From: Leptospira langatensis
GTDB taxonomy: Bacteria; Spirochaetota; Leptospiria; Leptospirales; Leptospiraceae
DNA length: 64,000 nt
Direction: 5' to 3'
Assembly: GCF_004770615.1 (NCBI RefSeq)
Contig: NZ_RQER01000004.1
Coordinates: 620,001 to 684,000 of the forward strand
The translations under genes were made by a program, and so were the position numbers. Under the pieces are notes generated by a model. It searched no databases, was not told the origin of the DNA, and saw nothing but the letters and a program-made list of their open reading frames with translations. How positions within the stretch are numbered: position 1 is the first letter of the stretch; each line of letters starts with the position of its first letter. Below are positions 28,611 to 37,396 of this stretch, piece after piece.

Positions 28611-29861
28611 ATGAGTTTTTCCCTCAAAAAGCCGTTCTTAAGCGCGGAGGAAGTAGCCACTGTTCTAGGGGTAGAGATCCAAACCATATATGCATACGTT
28701 AGTCGAGGCTTGCTTCATTCCGAATCCGGAGGGAATAAGGACAGAAGCAAGAGATACAGAAGGGAAGATGTAGAACAACTGCTTCTTCGTAGAGAAGAAA
28801 GAAGCCAACCTGGAAAAACAGCAAAGACCGCACTCTCCTTAGGCCAGCCTGTTTTGGAATCCTCTATCACTCTCTTGGGAGAAGAAACGCTATTCTATAG
28901 AGGCAAGAATGTACTCCACCTAGCAGAGACTTCTAATTTCGAGGAAACTGCCGCACTCCTTTGGGAAGCCGAAGAAGTGTTTCCCTTCCGACAAGAATGG
29001 CCAGTAATTTCTCAGGAAGGAATAGAGATCCTAAATCGGATCGTTGACCGACCCATTTTGGACCGCTGTAGGATCTTAATTCCATTTTTGGAATATGAGG
29101 ACCCGAAAGCTTTTCGAAAAGACTCGAAGACATTCCGTAAGACCGCCTCTAATATTCTCCGATATCTCACTCTATTTGCATCGGGCTTTCATTCTTCTTC
29201 GGGCTCTATTTCGGAGACTTTACTTTCAAGTTGGTCGGAAACCAAGAAGTCCAAGGAACCCAACGACTTAACTTCCAGACTCAGACTTCTAGAAGCGGCA
29301 TTGATACTCTCCGCCGATCATGAACTGAACGTGTCCTCTTTTACGGCGAGATGCGTAGCTTCCAGCGAGGCCTCTCTCTACCAAGTGGTTCTTGCCGGAC
29401 TCGCTGCCTTGTCCGGACCCAAGCATGGCCAGCTAACAGAGAAGGCAATCCTTCTCCTTTCGCAAGCAAACGGAAATAAGAAGAAGGATAAACAACTCTT
29501 AGAAGAGAAATTAAGAAGTGGAGAAAATATCCCGGGCTTCGGTCATCCTCTCTACAAGAAAGGAGATCCCAGAGGTAGAAAGTTGATCGAAATGGTCTCG
29601 CGGTTTTTCCCGAATGATGCAGATGTACAACTCTATCTACAATTCTTAAAACAGATGGAAGAACTTTTAGAAGATTATCCTACAATCGATGCCGGACTCG
29701 CACTCGTTTCTAAAGCTCTCAGGCTTCCGAAAGGAGCAGGCATTGGGATCTTCGCAATCGGTAGGACTGCAGGTTGGTTAGCTCATGCAATGGAACAATA
29801 TGATTCCGGAAATTTGATCCGGCCGAGAGCAAAGTACATCGGAAACCTTCCCCAAGAATGA
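28611..29861 (+). CDS. Citrate synthase homologue with N-terminal MerR-like DNA-binding domain
   Basis: 416-residue fusion. Residues ~8-60 are a winged-helix HTH of the MerR/excisionase type (FLSAEEVATVLGVEIQTIYA, then YVSRGLLHSE and RYRREDVEQLL). From ~65 to the end comes a citrate-synthase domain with DHELNVSSFTARC, SGPKHGQLTEKA (His272), GFGHPLYKKGDPRG (His312) and PTIDAGLALVSKAL (Asp360), so the three catalytic positions are canonical even though surrounding sequence has drifted. It could be an acyl-CoA- or oxaloacetate-responsive regulator, a DNA-bound enzyme, or both. Divergent from the stand-alone synthase; start 28611 has no ribosome-binding site. The domain pairing recurs in bacterial databases as far as I recall, but I know of no functional study. 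Confidence 0.85.
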   Translation: MSFSLKKPFLSAEEVATVLGVEIQTIYAYVSRGLLHSESGGNKDRSKRYRREDVEQLLLRREERSQPGKTAKTALSLGQPVLESSITLLGEETLFYRGKNVLHLAETSNFEETAALLWEAEEVFPFRQEWPVISQEGIEILNRIVDRPILDRCRILIPFLEYEDPKAFRKDSKTFRKTASNILRYLTLFASGFHSSSGSISETLLSSWSETKKSKEPNDLTSRLRLLEAALILSADHELNVSSFTARCVASSEASLYQVVLAGLAALSGPKHGQLTEKAILLLSQANGNKKKDKQLLEEKLRSGENIPGFGHPLYKKGDPRGRKLIEMVSRFFPNDADVQLYLQFLKQMEELLEDYPTIDAGLALVSKALRLPKGAGIGIFAIGRTAGWLAHAMEQYDSGNLIRPRAKYIGNLPQE

Positions 29862-29934
29862 TCAAATTCTTGACTCTTATGTTCTCTTGGGTTAGTTATT
29901 AGAAAACAAAAATATAAGAAATAGTGAGTGCTTC

Positions 29935-30504
29935 ATGTCGGATCCTAATTTTTCCAGAAAGGAATTTATCCAAAAAGCGGTGGCTGTCGGAATTCTTACG
30001 AGTTCAGCAACCGTATTAGGATCTTGTTCCAACGCTCCTGCGGGTATAAAAGAGAGAGGTCTTATTCTCTCTAACTTTTCGGAAGTAGGCGTTGAATTAG
30101 AAAAGTTACTTCTTTCTAAAGAGATTATTCCTTATGGAGAATGGAATCCGAGCCAGATACTTCTACACTGTGCACAAAGTATCTATTATTCCATTAAGGG
30201 TTATCCGGAAAACAAATCCGAGATCTTCCAAAATACTTTAGGTAAGATCGCCTTCTGGAATTTTTCCAGAAAAGGAAAGATGTCCCACGATCTGAATGCA
30301 CCTATCCCAGGGGCGGATATTTTACGAGCGGACGTTTCCATTCAGGAAAGTGTTATCGAATTACAAAAATCGATCTCTGCGTTCTCTCATTATACTGGAG
30401 AATTTGCCCCACACTTTGCGTATGGAAAGCTGACGAAGCAAGAATACGAACTCGCTCATGCGATGCATATTGCAAATCACTTAGATTACGTGACTCTGAG
30501 TTAG
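29935..30504 (+). CDS. DUF1569 (DinB-like) putative lipoprotein
   Basis: 189-residue protein of the DUF1569 group within the DinB four-helix superfamily. The N-terminus has a Tat-like SRKEFIQKAVAVGIL (RK instead of RR) and a lipobox LGSC at ~residue 30, so export as a folded lipoprotein is possible. The core shows the DUF1569 signatures WNPSQILLHCAQSIYYSIKG, FWNFSRKGKMSHDLNAPIPG (each written within limits) and a late YELAHAMHIANHLDYV; the conserved histidines suggest a metal site. Function is unknown. It stands alone after the HTH-citrate synthase gene and its stop is 4 bases from the convergent gene's stop. Confidence 0.75.
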   Translation: MSDPNFSRKEFIQKAVAVGILTSSATVLGSCSNAPAGIKERGLILSNFSEVGVELEKLLLSKEIIPYGEWNPSQILLHCAQSIYYSIKGYPENKSEIFQNTLGKIAFWNFSRKGKMSHDLNAPIPGADILRADVSIQESVIELQKSISAFSHYTGEFAPHFAYGKLTKQEYELAHAMHIANHLDYVTLS

Positions 30505-30508
30505 TATT

Positions 30509-31609
30509 CTACTCTTCTATCTTTACACTGGAGAGGATCTTTTCTACGGACTCTTCGTGTCTTCTTCCTTTGATCAAACTCTCGGAGATCAGAAAAACCA
30601 GAGTATATGGTTCTTTATGTTTCGATAATATAAAGATCCCCGTCTTTGCGTATCTTGGCCTAAGAACATCGTAGAAGGTCCAGAATTTCCCGTAATATCT
30701 GTCTTCGAAGCTCTCTCGTTCCAATTCATTGACTTCTTGGATATCGCCCCTTTCCAAAAGGGAATCCAAGAATTTCTTGAAATCGTTCACTAATTGGGTA
30801 TCGTCCTCGAATCTCTGCGGATAATAAAAGATCCGGATGGAAGGATAACGACTCCAATCCGTTTCACTTGTAGAGATAATTCCCGCAATCTGTCCGACTC
30901 CTGTCTTACTCTCCAGACCCAAATCCTTTGGATTATGAAAATAGAAATCTTCAGGAAGATGCACGCTTAGCTTTAGATCAGGATTGCTTAAACTACGAGT
31001 AGATTCATCGAATCCCCAGTTCGTTAGATCCTTTTCTTCAAAAGTAGGCTTGAATTGGATATAAGCCACCCAGACTTCCGTCAACTGAAGTGCCTTGAAA
31101 CTGGAAAGTCCCGCAGCAAGAATGAGGAACCCTAACAATCCAATTTTATAATATACTTTATTTTCGATCAGCCGGATAAGAAGAACCAAAACCGCATACA
31201 CTGCGAGAAATAAGATCCCGGATCTATTCTCGAAGAAACCTGTCAGAAAACAAATCAACACCGGGATCAAAAAGAAGGAAGCCTCTATCCAAGGGACAAA
31301 CTTAGTCGTAGGACGAGCGATCCCTACTTCCGCAAAGATAGCGGGAAGCTCCACTTTGGTTTCCAATTTACGGAATGCGACTACGATCCCCCAGAACAAG
31401 AATCCCGAAGCGATATAACCTACCAATGCCAGACCGATCATCCAGAACAAAGGAAGATGAGCTTCATGGTAGAGAAGGAAATAGATCGCAAAAACGGAAT
31501 AAACGAGGAAGAGCTTTTGAGTTAAGGAAAGTTCTTGCAGCCGACGAAGCGCGGCGGTTCCCTTCTCCCAACCTGGAATTTTACGGAGTAAATTAATGAA
31601 CCAGATCAC
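30509..31609 (-). CDS. Membrane protein of unknown function
   Basis: 366-residue protein with four to six membrane helices in the first ~185 residues (LFLVYSVFAIYFLLYHEAHL, FLIPVLICFLTGFF, YAVLVLLIRLIE, GLLGFLILAAGLSSF) and a soluble C-terminal domain of ~185 residues (ESKTGVGQIAGIISTSETDW, GKFWTFYDVLRPRYAKTG, YTLVFLISESLIKGRRHE) of unknown family. No ATG is available near the start; GTG 31609 has GGAG nine bases upstream and is preferred over TTG 31624. Either way the 5' end overlaps the divergent gene at 31596 by 14-29 bases, which is unusual and means one of the two starts may be further in. Confidence 0.6.
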   Translation of the reverse strand: MIWFINLLRKIPGWEKGTAALRRLQELSLTQKLFLVYSVFAIYFLLYHEAHLPLFWMIGLALVGYIASGFLFWGIVVAFRKLETKVELPAIFAEVGIARPTTKFVPWIEASFFLIPVLICFLTGFFENRSGILFLAVYAVLVLLIRLIENKVYYKIGLLGFLILAAGLSSFKALQLTEVWVAYIQFKPTFEEKDLTNWGFDESTRSLSNPDLKLSVHLPEDFYFHNPKDLGLESKTGVGQIAGIISTSETDWSRYPSIRIFYYPQRFEDDTQLVNDFKKFLDSLLERGDIQEVNELERESFEDRYYGKFWTFYDVLRPRYAKTGIFILSKHKEPYTLVFLISESLIKGRRHEESVEKILSSVKIEE

Positions 31610-32210
31610 CCAGTTTTTCTCCAATCTAAAGGCGGACTTTGACAGGTTAAACCAATCCGTCGACGATCTGGTGAGAACCTATAACGCCATCGTCCAATTT
31701 CTGGATCTGATTTCAAATCTCTTTCCAGTGGATTTGGTTTTGGTTTTGCTCCTTTCTATTCCCCTTCTCTATATAATCAATACCCTTTCCCCTTCGTCTC
31801 CCAGGATCAATTATACGATAGCCGTCGTTTTTGTTTCCGGACTTAGATCTTTTTTGAGTCACGCTATATACGAAACTTGGAACCTATTTGCGGTTTCCAA
31901 GACGGCAATTTTGCTCCTTCTTCCGGCGTATTTTTTGGTCCTACTCAAGCTCTTGGTTTCTTGGGGAAGAAGATACCGGATCCGACAAAAGGCTCTTTCT
32001 CCTAGAAACCTAGAATCGTCTTTCGAGAATCTGCAAAAGACATATCGCACCTTGTCCGCGGAAATCTATTCGAACCTAAGTAAAAGTGAAACCAAAGGAT
32101 TTGTGGATGGGGAAAGGCTTCTACCATCGATCAAAGAACTAGAAGAATCAATTGCAGGCTTAAAGACATTGATCCAAAAGCCAGAGACTCAAAGCGGCGA
32201 TCTTCAATGA
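31596..32210 (+). CDS. Small membrane protein of unknown function
   Basis: 204-residue protein: an amphipathic N-terminal helix (FFSNLKADFDRLNQSVDDLV), three to four membrane helices (FPVDLVLVLLLSIPLLYIIN, INYTIAVVFVSGLRSFL, TAILLLLPAYFLVLLKLLVS), then a cytoplasmic coiled-coil tail (SFENLQKTYRTLSAEIYSNL). ATG 31596 follows CGGAG by nine bases. The 5' end overlaps the divergent membrane-protein gene, and the two probably share a control region. The family is not recognised. Confidence 0.6.
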   Translation: MNQITQFFSNLKADFDRLNQSVDDLVRTYNAIVQFLDLISNLFPVDLVLVLLLSIPLLYIINTLSPSSPRINYTIAVVFVSGLRSFLSHAIYETWNLFAVSKTAILLLLPAYFLVLLKLLVSWGRRYRIRQKALSPRNLESSFENLQKTYRTLSAEIYSNLSKSETKGFVDGERLLPSIKELEESIAGLKTLIQKPETQSGDLQ

Positions 32211-32268
32211 AATCAAAAAAGAAGACTGAATTAAACAGAATAGGAGAAGCTAACGCTCGAAAAATTCG

Positions 32269-32306
32269 GATAAGAATAAAGGAGCAAAATAATTCGCATT
32301 CTTATC
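32269..32306. terminator. Inverted repeat between convergent genes
   Basis: GATAAGAAT / ATTCTTATC, perfect over 9 bases with a 20-base loop, between the membrane-protein gene and hpt. AT-rich with a large loop, so termination is only a possibility. Confidence 0.35.
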
Positions 32307-32321
32307 AGCGGCTCGAGTTCC

Positions 32322-32864
32322 TTATTCCTGAAAGACATAGATCCCAGGAAGATTTCTAAACTTCCCGTCATAATCCAAACCATAACCGATCACGAATTCT
32401 TTTCCGATCTTCCAGCCCACGTATTTGATCGGATAATCCACTGCTTCTCCCCCTTCCTTAAAAAGAAGTGCCGCCACTTCTAAGGAGGCAGGTTTTTTCA
32501 ACAGAATATGGGCAATCAGGAATTTCAGGGTCTTTCCGGTATCCACAATATCCTCTACAATGACGATATGCCTATCTTTGATGTTCGCATCCAGGTCCTT
32601 AACCAGTTCCACCTCTCCGACAGATTCGGTTCCTTGGTACGACCTTGCTTGGATAAAATCCAACTCTACCGAAAAGGGAAGTGACTTGGTTAGGTCCGAG
32701 AAGAAGTATACTCCTCCCCTCAACACACACACGAAAAGAGGCGACTTGTCCTCATAATCCTTTCCGATCTGCCTTCCTAATTCGGAAACCCTTGCATCAA
32801 TCTCTTGTCTTCCGATCAAGACGCGAAAAGGAATATTATCTAAATGTAATGAGTCTTCTTTCAT
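32322..32864 (-). CDS. hpt: Hypoxanthine phosphoribosyltransferase
   Basis: 180-residue purine salvage enzyme that makes IMP or GMP from hypoxanthine or guanine and PRPP. The PRPP-binding motif is IVIVEDIVDTGKTLKFLI; LFVCVLRGGVYFFSDL (flexible-loop side), LDFIQARSYQG and FVIGYGLDYDGKFRNLPGIY complete the type I fold. ATG 32864 overlaps the TGA of the upstream SixA-like gene (ATGA) and gives the usual family length; an upstream in-frame codon at 32891 would add nine residues inside that gene. Translational coupling to the phosphatase is evident, though a functional link is not. Confidence 0.93.
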   Translation of the reverse strand: MKEDSLHLDNIPFRVLIGRQEIDARVSELGRQIGKDYEDKSPLFVCVLRGGVYFFSDLTKSLPFSVELDFIQARSYQGTESVGEVELVKDLDANIKDRHIVIVEDIVDTGKTLKFLIAHILLKKPASLEVAALLFKEGGEAVDYPIKYVGWKIGKEFVIGYGLDYDGKFRNLPGIYVFQE

Positions 32865-33355
32865 GGGATCCAGAACCTGACTAGTTTGCATTTTTCTATT
32901 CCAACATCTTCCCAGGTTTCCGAACTCGAAACCAGACTAATAAAGGAAGAAGTAGGGAATTTTTCGAAAAGAGAAGACCCTGGATCTTTAAGTAATAGAA
33001 AATTCGCAAGATCCTCGAATCCGGGATTATGACCGATGCATAGAACGCTTTCTTTTTTCGGATCGATCCCCCGAATCAAGCGTATCAGATCGCTATAATC
33101 CGCTTCGTAAATCTCGTCCACAATATGAGTTTCCTTGGAGAGCGAATAAGATCCTTCTAGTATATGCAAAGTTTCTTTAGTTCTCTTCGATGGCGAAACA
33201 AGGGCGAGATCCGTCGAAAAAGAGATCTTCTCCATATATTTAGCAAGAAATTTTGCGTTCTTCCTTCCTCGCTTAGAGAGAGGACGATCCTTGTCTTTGA
33301 GAGATAAATCTTCCCAATCAGATTTGGAATGTCGAATGAGATGGATCTGTTTCAA
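32861..33355 (-). CDS. SixA-like histidine phosphatase family protein
   Basis: 164-residue protein of the SixA branch of the histidine phosphatase superfamily; members dephosphorylate phosphohistidine or small phosphates. The catalytic IHLIRHSKSDWED (RHG-type motif with RHS), SPSKRTKETLHIL, the acid loop and VLCIGHNPGFEDLANFLL with the second histidine are all present. TTG 33355 is taken as start because GGAGGAGG (33371-33364 on the minus strand) lies exactly 8 bases upstream; an in-frame TTG at 33373 would start before that ribosome-binding site. It overlaps hpt by 4 bases. Confidence 0.85.
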   Translation of the reverse strand: MKQIHLIRHSKSDWEDLSLKDKDRPLSKRGRKNAKFLAKYMEKISFSTDLALVSPSKRTKETLHILEGSYSLSKETHIVDEIYEADYSDLIRLIRGIDPKKESVLCIGHNPGFEDLANFLLLKDPGSSLFEKFPTSSFISLVSSSETWEDVGIEKCKLVRFWIP

Positions 33356-33433
33356 ATCTAGAACCTCCTCCAATAGAATGGAATCTGGAATTTCATTGAC
33401 AAGGATCTTTCTCAGAGATAAAACACTGGAGCT

Positions 33434-34108
33434 ATGGCAAAGATCTATCTTGCAATCGGGGCAATCCTTCTATTCGCTTATCACCCCGGCATTTTTGCTC
33501 AAATTGCAGGTACTCCGGACGAAGAAAAGGCCAAGAAGGAACTACAGATCCAATGGTCCAAGAAATTCCCAGGAGACAAAATCTTGGACGTGCAAGCAAC
33601 AGGAAAACCTAAACTGATCCAAAAGGATTCGAATGAGGAAAGTGGCAATGCCGATCTTCGTTATAAATTCTCCTTCTTTGTTACAAGTCGCAAGAAGGAA
33701 GGACAGACCACAAAAACTCCCGTTGGTGTCATCTATCAATTCGTGAGAGACAGAGGTTGGATCTTTGCGGATATGGGAATGGCAAGATCCGTAGTAGTGA
33801 CAGAACCAGGCAAAGAACCTCCTTCTAAAGACGAGGTCTACCAAGCAGTCGAAGAAGCAATTTTAGAGGAAAAAGGAAAATCTAAAACTGTCGAGGCGAT
33901 TCGACTGAAAGAACCCGAATTCGGACAAAATGTAACCGCTACGAAAGAAATATTCTGGTTTCGTTATGAAGGAGAATACGAGTTTTCCGAAAATACAAAC
34001 AAGACGATATGCACCGACATAGTCATTCGACTCGTAAAAGAGCAAGGCTCCTCGAATTGGAAAACAGAATGGGACGATAGAGGAAGATGCAAATCCTCGG
34101 ATGAATGA
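33434..34108 (+). CDS. Secreted protein of unknown function
   Basis: 224-residue protein with a signal peptide (KIYLAIGAILLFAYHPGIFA) and a mature part rich in charged residues. Two similar alpha/beta segments may be present, each with an ELQ/KE-rich helix followed by a beta sheet ending near a tryptophan (GVIYQFVRDRGWIFAD and IFWFRYEGEYEFSE). No family is recognised. Start ATG 33434 has GGAG very close (2 bases), which is suboptimal. The gene is divergent from the SixA-like gene. Confidence 0.6.
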   Translation: MAKIYLAIGAILLFAYHPGIFAQIAGTPDEEKAKKELQIQWSKKFPGDKILDVQATGKPKLIQKDSNEESGNADLRYKFSFFVTSRKKEGQTTKTPVGVIYQFVRDRGWIFADMGMARSVVVTEPGKEPPSKDEVYQAVEEAILEEKGKSKTVEAIRLKEPEFGQNVTATKEIFWFRYEGEYEFSENTNKTICTDIVIRLVKEQGSSNWKTEWDDRGRCKSSDE

Positions 34109-34191
34109 TGATCTCACCTTCGCGCTTCTATTTCAGTTAATTCAATTTTTCTAAAATATAGATCTAAACGGTAAATGCCTAAAGACCGGAA

Positions 34192-35289
34192 CTAGATCCG
34201 ATCTTTACCGACCAATTCGGAGATCGAATTGATTCCCGCCTTCTTCATGGTCTTATCCAAAAACTCCAAGATCCTCATCGGCAATAAAGGCCCGTTATAA
34301 ACGTAACCTGTATACACTTGGATAAGATTCGCTCCAGCCAGGATCTTTTCGAGGGCTGCTTCACCGGAATCGATACCACCGACTCCGATAATAGGAAGAC
34401 TTCCTTTCAGGATAGAATACGCATAACGAATGAGATCCGTAGATCTTTGACGAAGAGGTCTTCCGGAAACTCCGCCCTCTTTCTCCACATTCGGATAACG
34501 AGAGAGCACTGTCTTATCGATAGTAGTATTTGTGAGGATCACTCCTGCAAGTTGCAGTTCCGGTAGGAGCTCCAACAAAGGCTTCAGTTCTTCCTTCTCC
34601 ATATCCGGTGCGAATTTCACGAAAGTCGGGATCGGGAACTTCCCTCCTAAACCATTTCGGATCCCTTGCATGAGCTGTATTAGATTTTCCTTTTTTTGGA
34701 AATTCCGCAATCCGGGAGTATTAGGAGAAGAGATATTGATCACAGCGTAATCCGCATAAGGAGTCAGCTTCTGCAGAGAATAAACGTAATCGTGAACTGC
34801 GTCCTCTTCGGAGACTAGCTTTGTCTTGCCTACATTGATCCCTCGGACGCAATTTTTCTTTTGTGTCTTTAAGGTTGCTTCCGCGAGATCAGCACCCGGA
34901 TTATTGAAACCCATCCGATTGATGAGGGCCTGGTCTTCTTGGTAGCGAAAGATCCTTGGCTTCGGATTTCCAGGCTGCCCTTGTCCTGTGATCGTTCCTA
35001 CTTCTATGGAACCGAAACCGAGTTTGGATAAGAAAGGATATAATTCTCCTGTCTTATCGAAACCTGCACCTAAGCCAACCGGATTTGCGAATTCTATCCC
35101 TGCCACTTTGGATCGCAGCCTTTCGCTCGAATAAGAAGTCAGACTTTCTAAGATCGGAAATGCAAACGGGACCCTTTGGGTAAGGGAGAGTAAACCTTGC
35201 GCAAGATGATGAGCCGTTTCCGGATTGATACTTAAGAATAATGGTTTTGCAGTTCTTTCATAGACCCATTGTTTCCAGTCTGAATTCAT
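34192..35289 (-). CDS. pyrD: Dihydroorotate dehydrogenase (quinone), class 2
   Basis: 365-residue FMN enzyme oxidising dihydroorotate to orotate in pyrimidine synthesis, passing electrons to membrane quinones. The N-terminal helical extension (residues ~1-45) is the class 2 membrane-associating domain. FMN and substrate signatures include NPVGLGAGFDKTGELYPFL, ALINRMGFNNPGADL, INISSPNTPGLRNFQ with the class 2 catalytic serine, NTTIDKT and IGVGGIDSGEAALEKI. ATG 35289 has a strong AAAGGAGAGGG. It lies 10 bases after an ABC permease gene and is probably cotranscribed with that exporter, an odd partnership. Confidence 0.95.
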   Translation of the reverse strand: MNSDWKQWVYERTAKPLFLSINPETAHHLAQGLLSLTQRVPFAFPILESLTSYSSERLRSKVAGIEFANPVGLGAGFDKTGELYPFLSKLGFGSIEVGTITGQGQPGNPKPRIFRYQEDQALINRMGFNNPGADLAEATLKTQKKNCVRGINVGKTKLVSEEDAVHDYVYSLQKLTPYADYAVINISSPNTPGLRNFQKKENLIQLMQGIRNGLGGKFPIPTFVKFAPDMEKEELKPLLELLPELQLAGVILTNTTIDKTVLSRYPNVEKEGGVSGRPLRQRSTDLIRYAYSILKGSLPIIGVGGIDSGEAALEKILAGANLIQVYTGYVYNGPLLPMRILEFLDKTMKKAGINSISELVGKDRI

Positions 35290-35299
35290 TCCCTCTCCT

Positions 35300-36367
35300 T
35301 TAAGACCAACGGAAAATACGAAGTCCTGCGCCCAAGAATGCCAAACCGATCCCGATCATCCAGATACAAGGATAAACGATCTCAGCCAATCCCGAACCTT
35401 CAATGAAAACTGCTCGGAGAGAGTCTGCCATCAAAGTCAACGGAAGATGACTGATAATCGGAAGTGCCAGATCCGGAAAATTCTTATAACTGAAGAAGAT
35501 ACCGGAAAGCACCATCATAGGAAAGGTAAACGCGTTTACTAAACCGTTCCCAACCTGGGAACTTTGCGCTCTGGAACCGACAAAGATACCTATACAAGCA
35601 AATACAAAATTGCCTGTAAGAAAGACCAGAAAGGCCGCGATCGGGGATCCAAAAAATGCGGTATCGAAAACTCCAAACGCAAAAGTTAAGAAGATGATCG
35701 ATTCTACAATGGTCACGACCAAACGAGTAAAGAAGAAGGAAAGAACGAAAGCCAGTTTATTCATAGGAGTGGCGGACATTCTTCTCAAAAGCTTTTTCAA
35801 TCTCATCTCGATGAGATTCCAGCCCACTCCCCAGAGGCAAGAGTTCATGACGCCCATGGCAAGCATTCCCGGAACAAGATAGTCGATATATCTGGTTCCC
35901 TTAGAATCCAATTTTCTAATATTCGAAACCTTCTTCTCCGAACTAGACTCCGACAACAAAGCGTTAGAAAGAAGAAGATAATCTCTCTGAGCGTTTGCAT
36001 TGCTCGGATCGAAGGAAAATTCTAAATTCCCATTTTCATCTTCTTTTACTAAGAGATTGATCTCTCCTCGTTTGAGAGCCTTAACTGCGTCTTCTTCTTG
36101 CAATACGCTAGGAAGAATGACTCCTAATCCGTCCGAGTTCCCACCCACGGATTGAGTGAAAGCCTTTTCGATCCGGGAGACCAACTGATCCGCCTCGTGA
36201 GAAGAAGAAAGGACGGCAACCCTTGTCTGTGGGACTCCCTTATTTGCAAATGCAAGTCCCAGAACTCCTGCGATCGCAATCGGAAAAATAAATGCCCAGA
36301 AAAGGATCCCAGGTTCTCTATAAAATTCCTTTAACTGGATCGTGACTAGATGATAGATCTGTTTCAT
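35300..36367 (-). CDS. ABC-2 type exporter permease
   Basis: 355-residue permease with one N-terminal membrane helix (FWAFIFPIAIAGVLGLAFA), a ~140-residue extracytoplasmic domain, and five C-terminal helices (YLVPGMLAMGVMNSCLWGVG, FVLSFFFTRLVVTIVESIIF, IAAFLVFLTGNFVFACIG, FTFPMMVLSGIFFSYKNFP). This is the ABC2_membrane_3 layout (DrrB/YhhJ-like) used for drug or lipid export. ATG 36367 overlaps the stop of the ATPase gene by 4 bases, so the two form a half-transporter pair. The substrate is unknown. Confidence 0.88.
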   Translation of the reverse strand: MKQIYHLVTIQLKEFYREPGILFWAFIFPIAIAGVLGLAFANKGVPQTRVAVLSSSHEADQLVSRIEKAFTQSVGGNSDGLGVILPSVLQEEDAVKALKRGEINLLVKEDENGNLEFSFDPSNANAQRDYLLLSNALLSESSSEKKVSNIRKLDSKGTRYIDYLVPGMLAMGVMNSCLWGVGWNLIEMRLKKLLRRMSATPMNKLAFVLSFFFTRLVVTIVESIIFLTFAFGVFDTAFFGSPIAAFLVFLTGNFVFACIGIFVGSRAQSSQVGNGLVNAFTFPMMVLSGIFFSYKNFPDLALPIISHLPLTLMADSLRAVFIEGSGLAEIVYPCIWMIGIGLAFLGAGLRIFRWS

Positions 36368-37299
36368 TCTCCCAACCCTCTTCCTGTCATAGAAAGGAAT
36401 AAGTCGTCCAAGGTCTTCTTATGACATTCTAATTCTTTTAAAACGATTCCTGATCTAGAAAAGGAATCCAACATTGCGGGAAGATAATCGGTGATCCTTT
36501 CTACGAAGACTCTTCCCTCTTTGGATTCCGGATTCCAAGTGAATTTGAATCTTCCCTTTTCGGGAAGATGTCCGATAGGATCTGCACCGTTTTCCAAGGA
36601 GAAACGAACGATCTCTCCTCCGCCTAATTTTCCTAAGAGATCGGATAGGGTTCCTTGGTCCAAGATCTTTCCCTTATCCATTACGATAATCCTTTCACAG
36701 AGGACTTCTGCTTCTTCCATGTAATGAGTGGTGAGGATCATCGTGGTTCCATACGCACGAAGATCTTCTAGGATCTTCCAAATATCTCTTCGGGCTCCCG
36801 GATCTAAACCGGTAGTAGGCTCGTCCAAGAAAAGGATCTCCGGTTTATTCATAATGGAAACACCGAGAGCCAATCTCTGCCTCTGTCCTCCGGACAAACT
36901 ATTCACGAATGACTTGCTTTTTTCTGTGAGCTGAGTGAGCTCCAAGATCTCATGTAACCTGGATTCAGGCGCCTTATAAAAACTTCCGAACAATTTCAAA
37001 GTTTCCCAAACGGTGGCCCGATCCATGAATCTGGTCTCTTGCAATGCAAGACCAATATTGCTGCGTAAGTATGTTTCGTTTTTAGACCAACTCGTTCCTA
37101 GAATAGTGATCTTACCTGCGTCAGGTGTCTGGATCCCTTCCAGCATTTCTATGAGAGTGGTTTTACCGGCCCCGTTCGGACCTAGAAGACCTACAAACTC
37201 TCCCTTGCGGATCTCTAAGGAGAGATCGTTTACTGCGATCACATCCTTGAACTTTTTTGTAACATTTTGAACGGATATAATCGAAGTGGAATCGGACAC
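36364..37299 (-). CDS. ABC exporter ATP-binding protein
   Basis: 311-residue ATPase that drives the permease encoded downstream. Walker A is GLLGPNGAGKTTLIEML, the signature is NSLSGGQRQRLALG, Walker B with catalytic Glu is ILFLDEPTTGLDPGARR, and the H-loop is LTTHYMEEAEVLCER. About 90 residues follow the nucleotide-binding domain, as in DrrA/CcmA-type exporters (DUF4162-like). GTG start at 37299. Overlaps the permease gene by 4 bases (ATGA). Confidence 0.93.
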   Translation of the reverse strand: MSDSTSIISVQNVTKKFKDVIAVNDLSLEIRKGEFVGLLGPNGAGKTTLIEMLEGIQTPDAGKITILGTSWSKNETYLRSNIGLALQETRFMDRATVWETLKLFGSFYKAPESRLHEILELTQLTEKSKSFVNSLSGGQRQRLALGVSIMNKPEILFLDEPTTGLDPGARRDIWKILEDLRAYGTTMILTTHYMEEAEVLCERIIVMDKGKILDQGTLSDLLGKLGGGEIVRFSLENGADPIGHLPEKGRFKFTWNPESKEGRVFVERITDYLPAMLDSFSRSGIVLKELECHKKTLDDLFLSMTGRGLGE

Positions 37300-37396
37300 T
37301 GTTTATCAACCCTTTGCTTAGAATGGGGAAAGCGGTTCCGGTTTCAAGAAATTTCGAGAAGAGAGACTCTCATTCGGATTTCTGAAAGAGAAAGGA

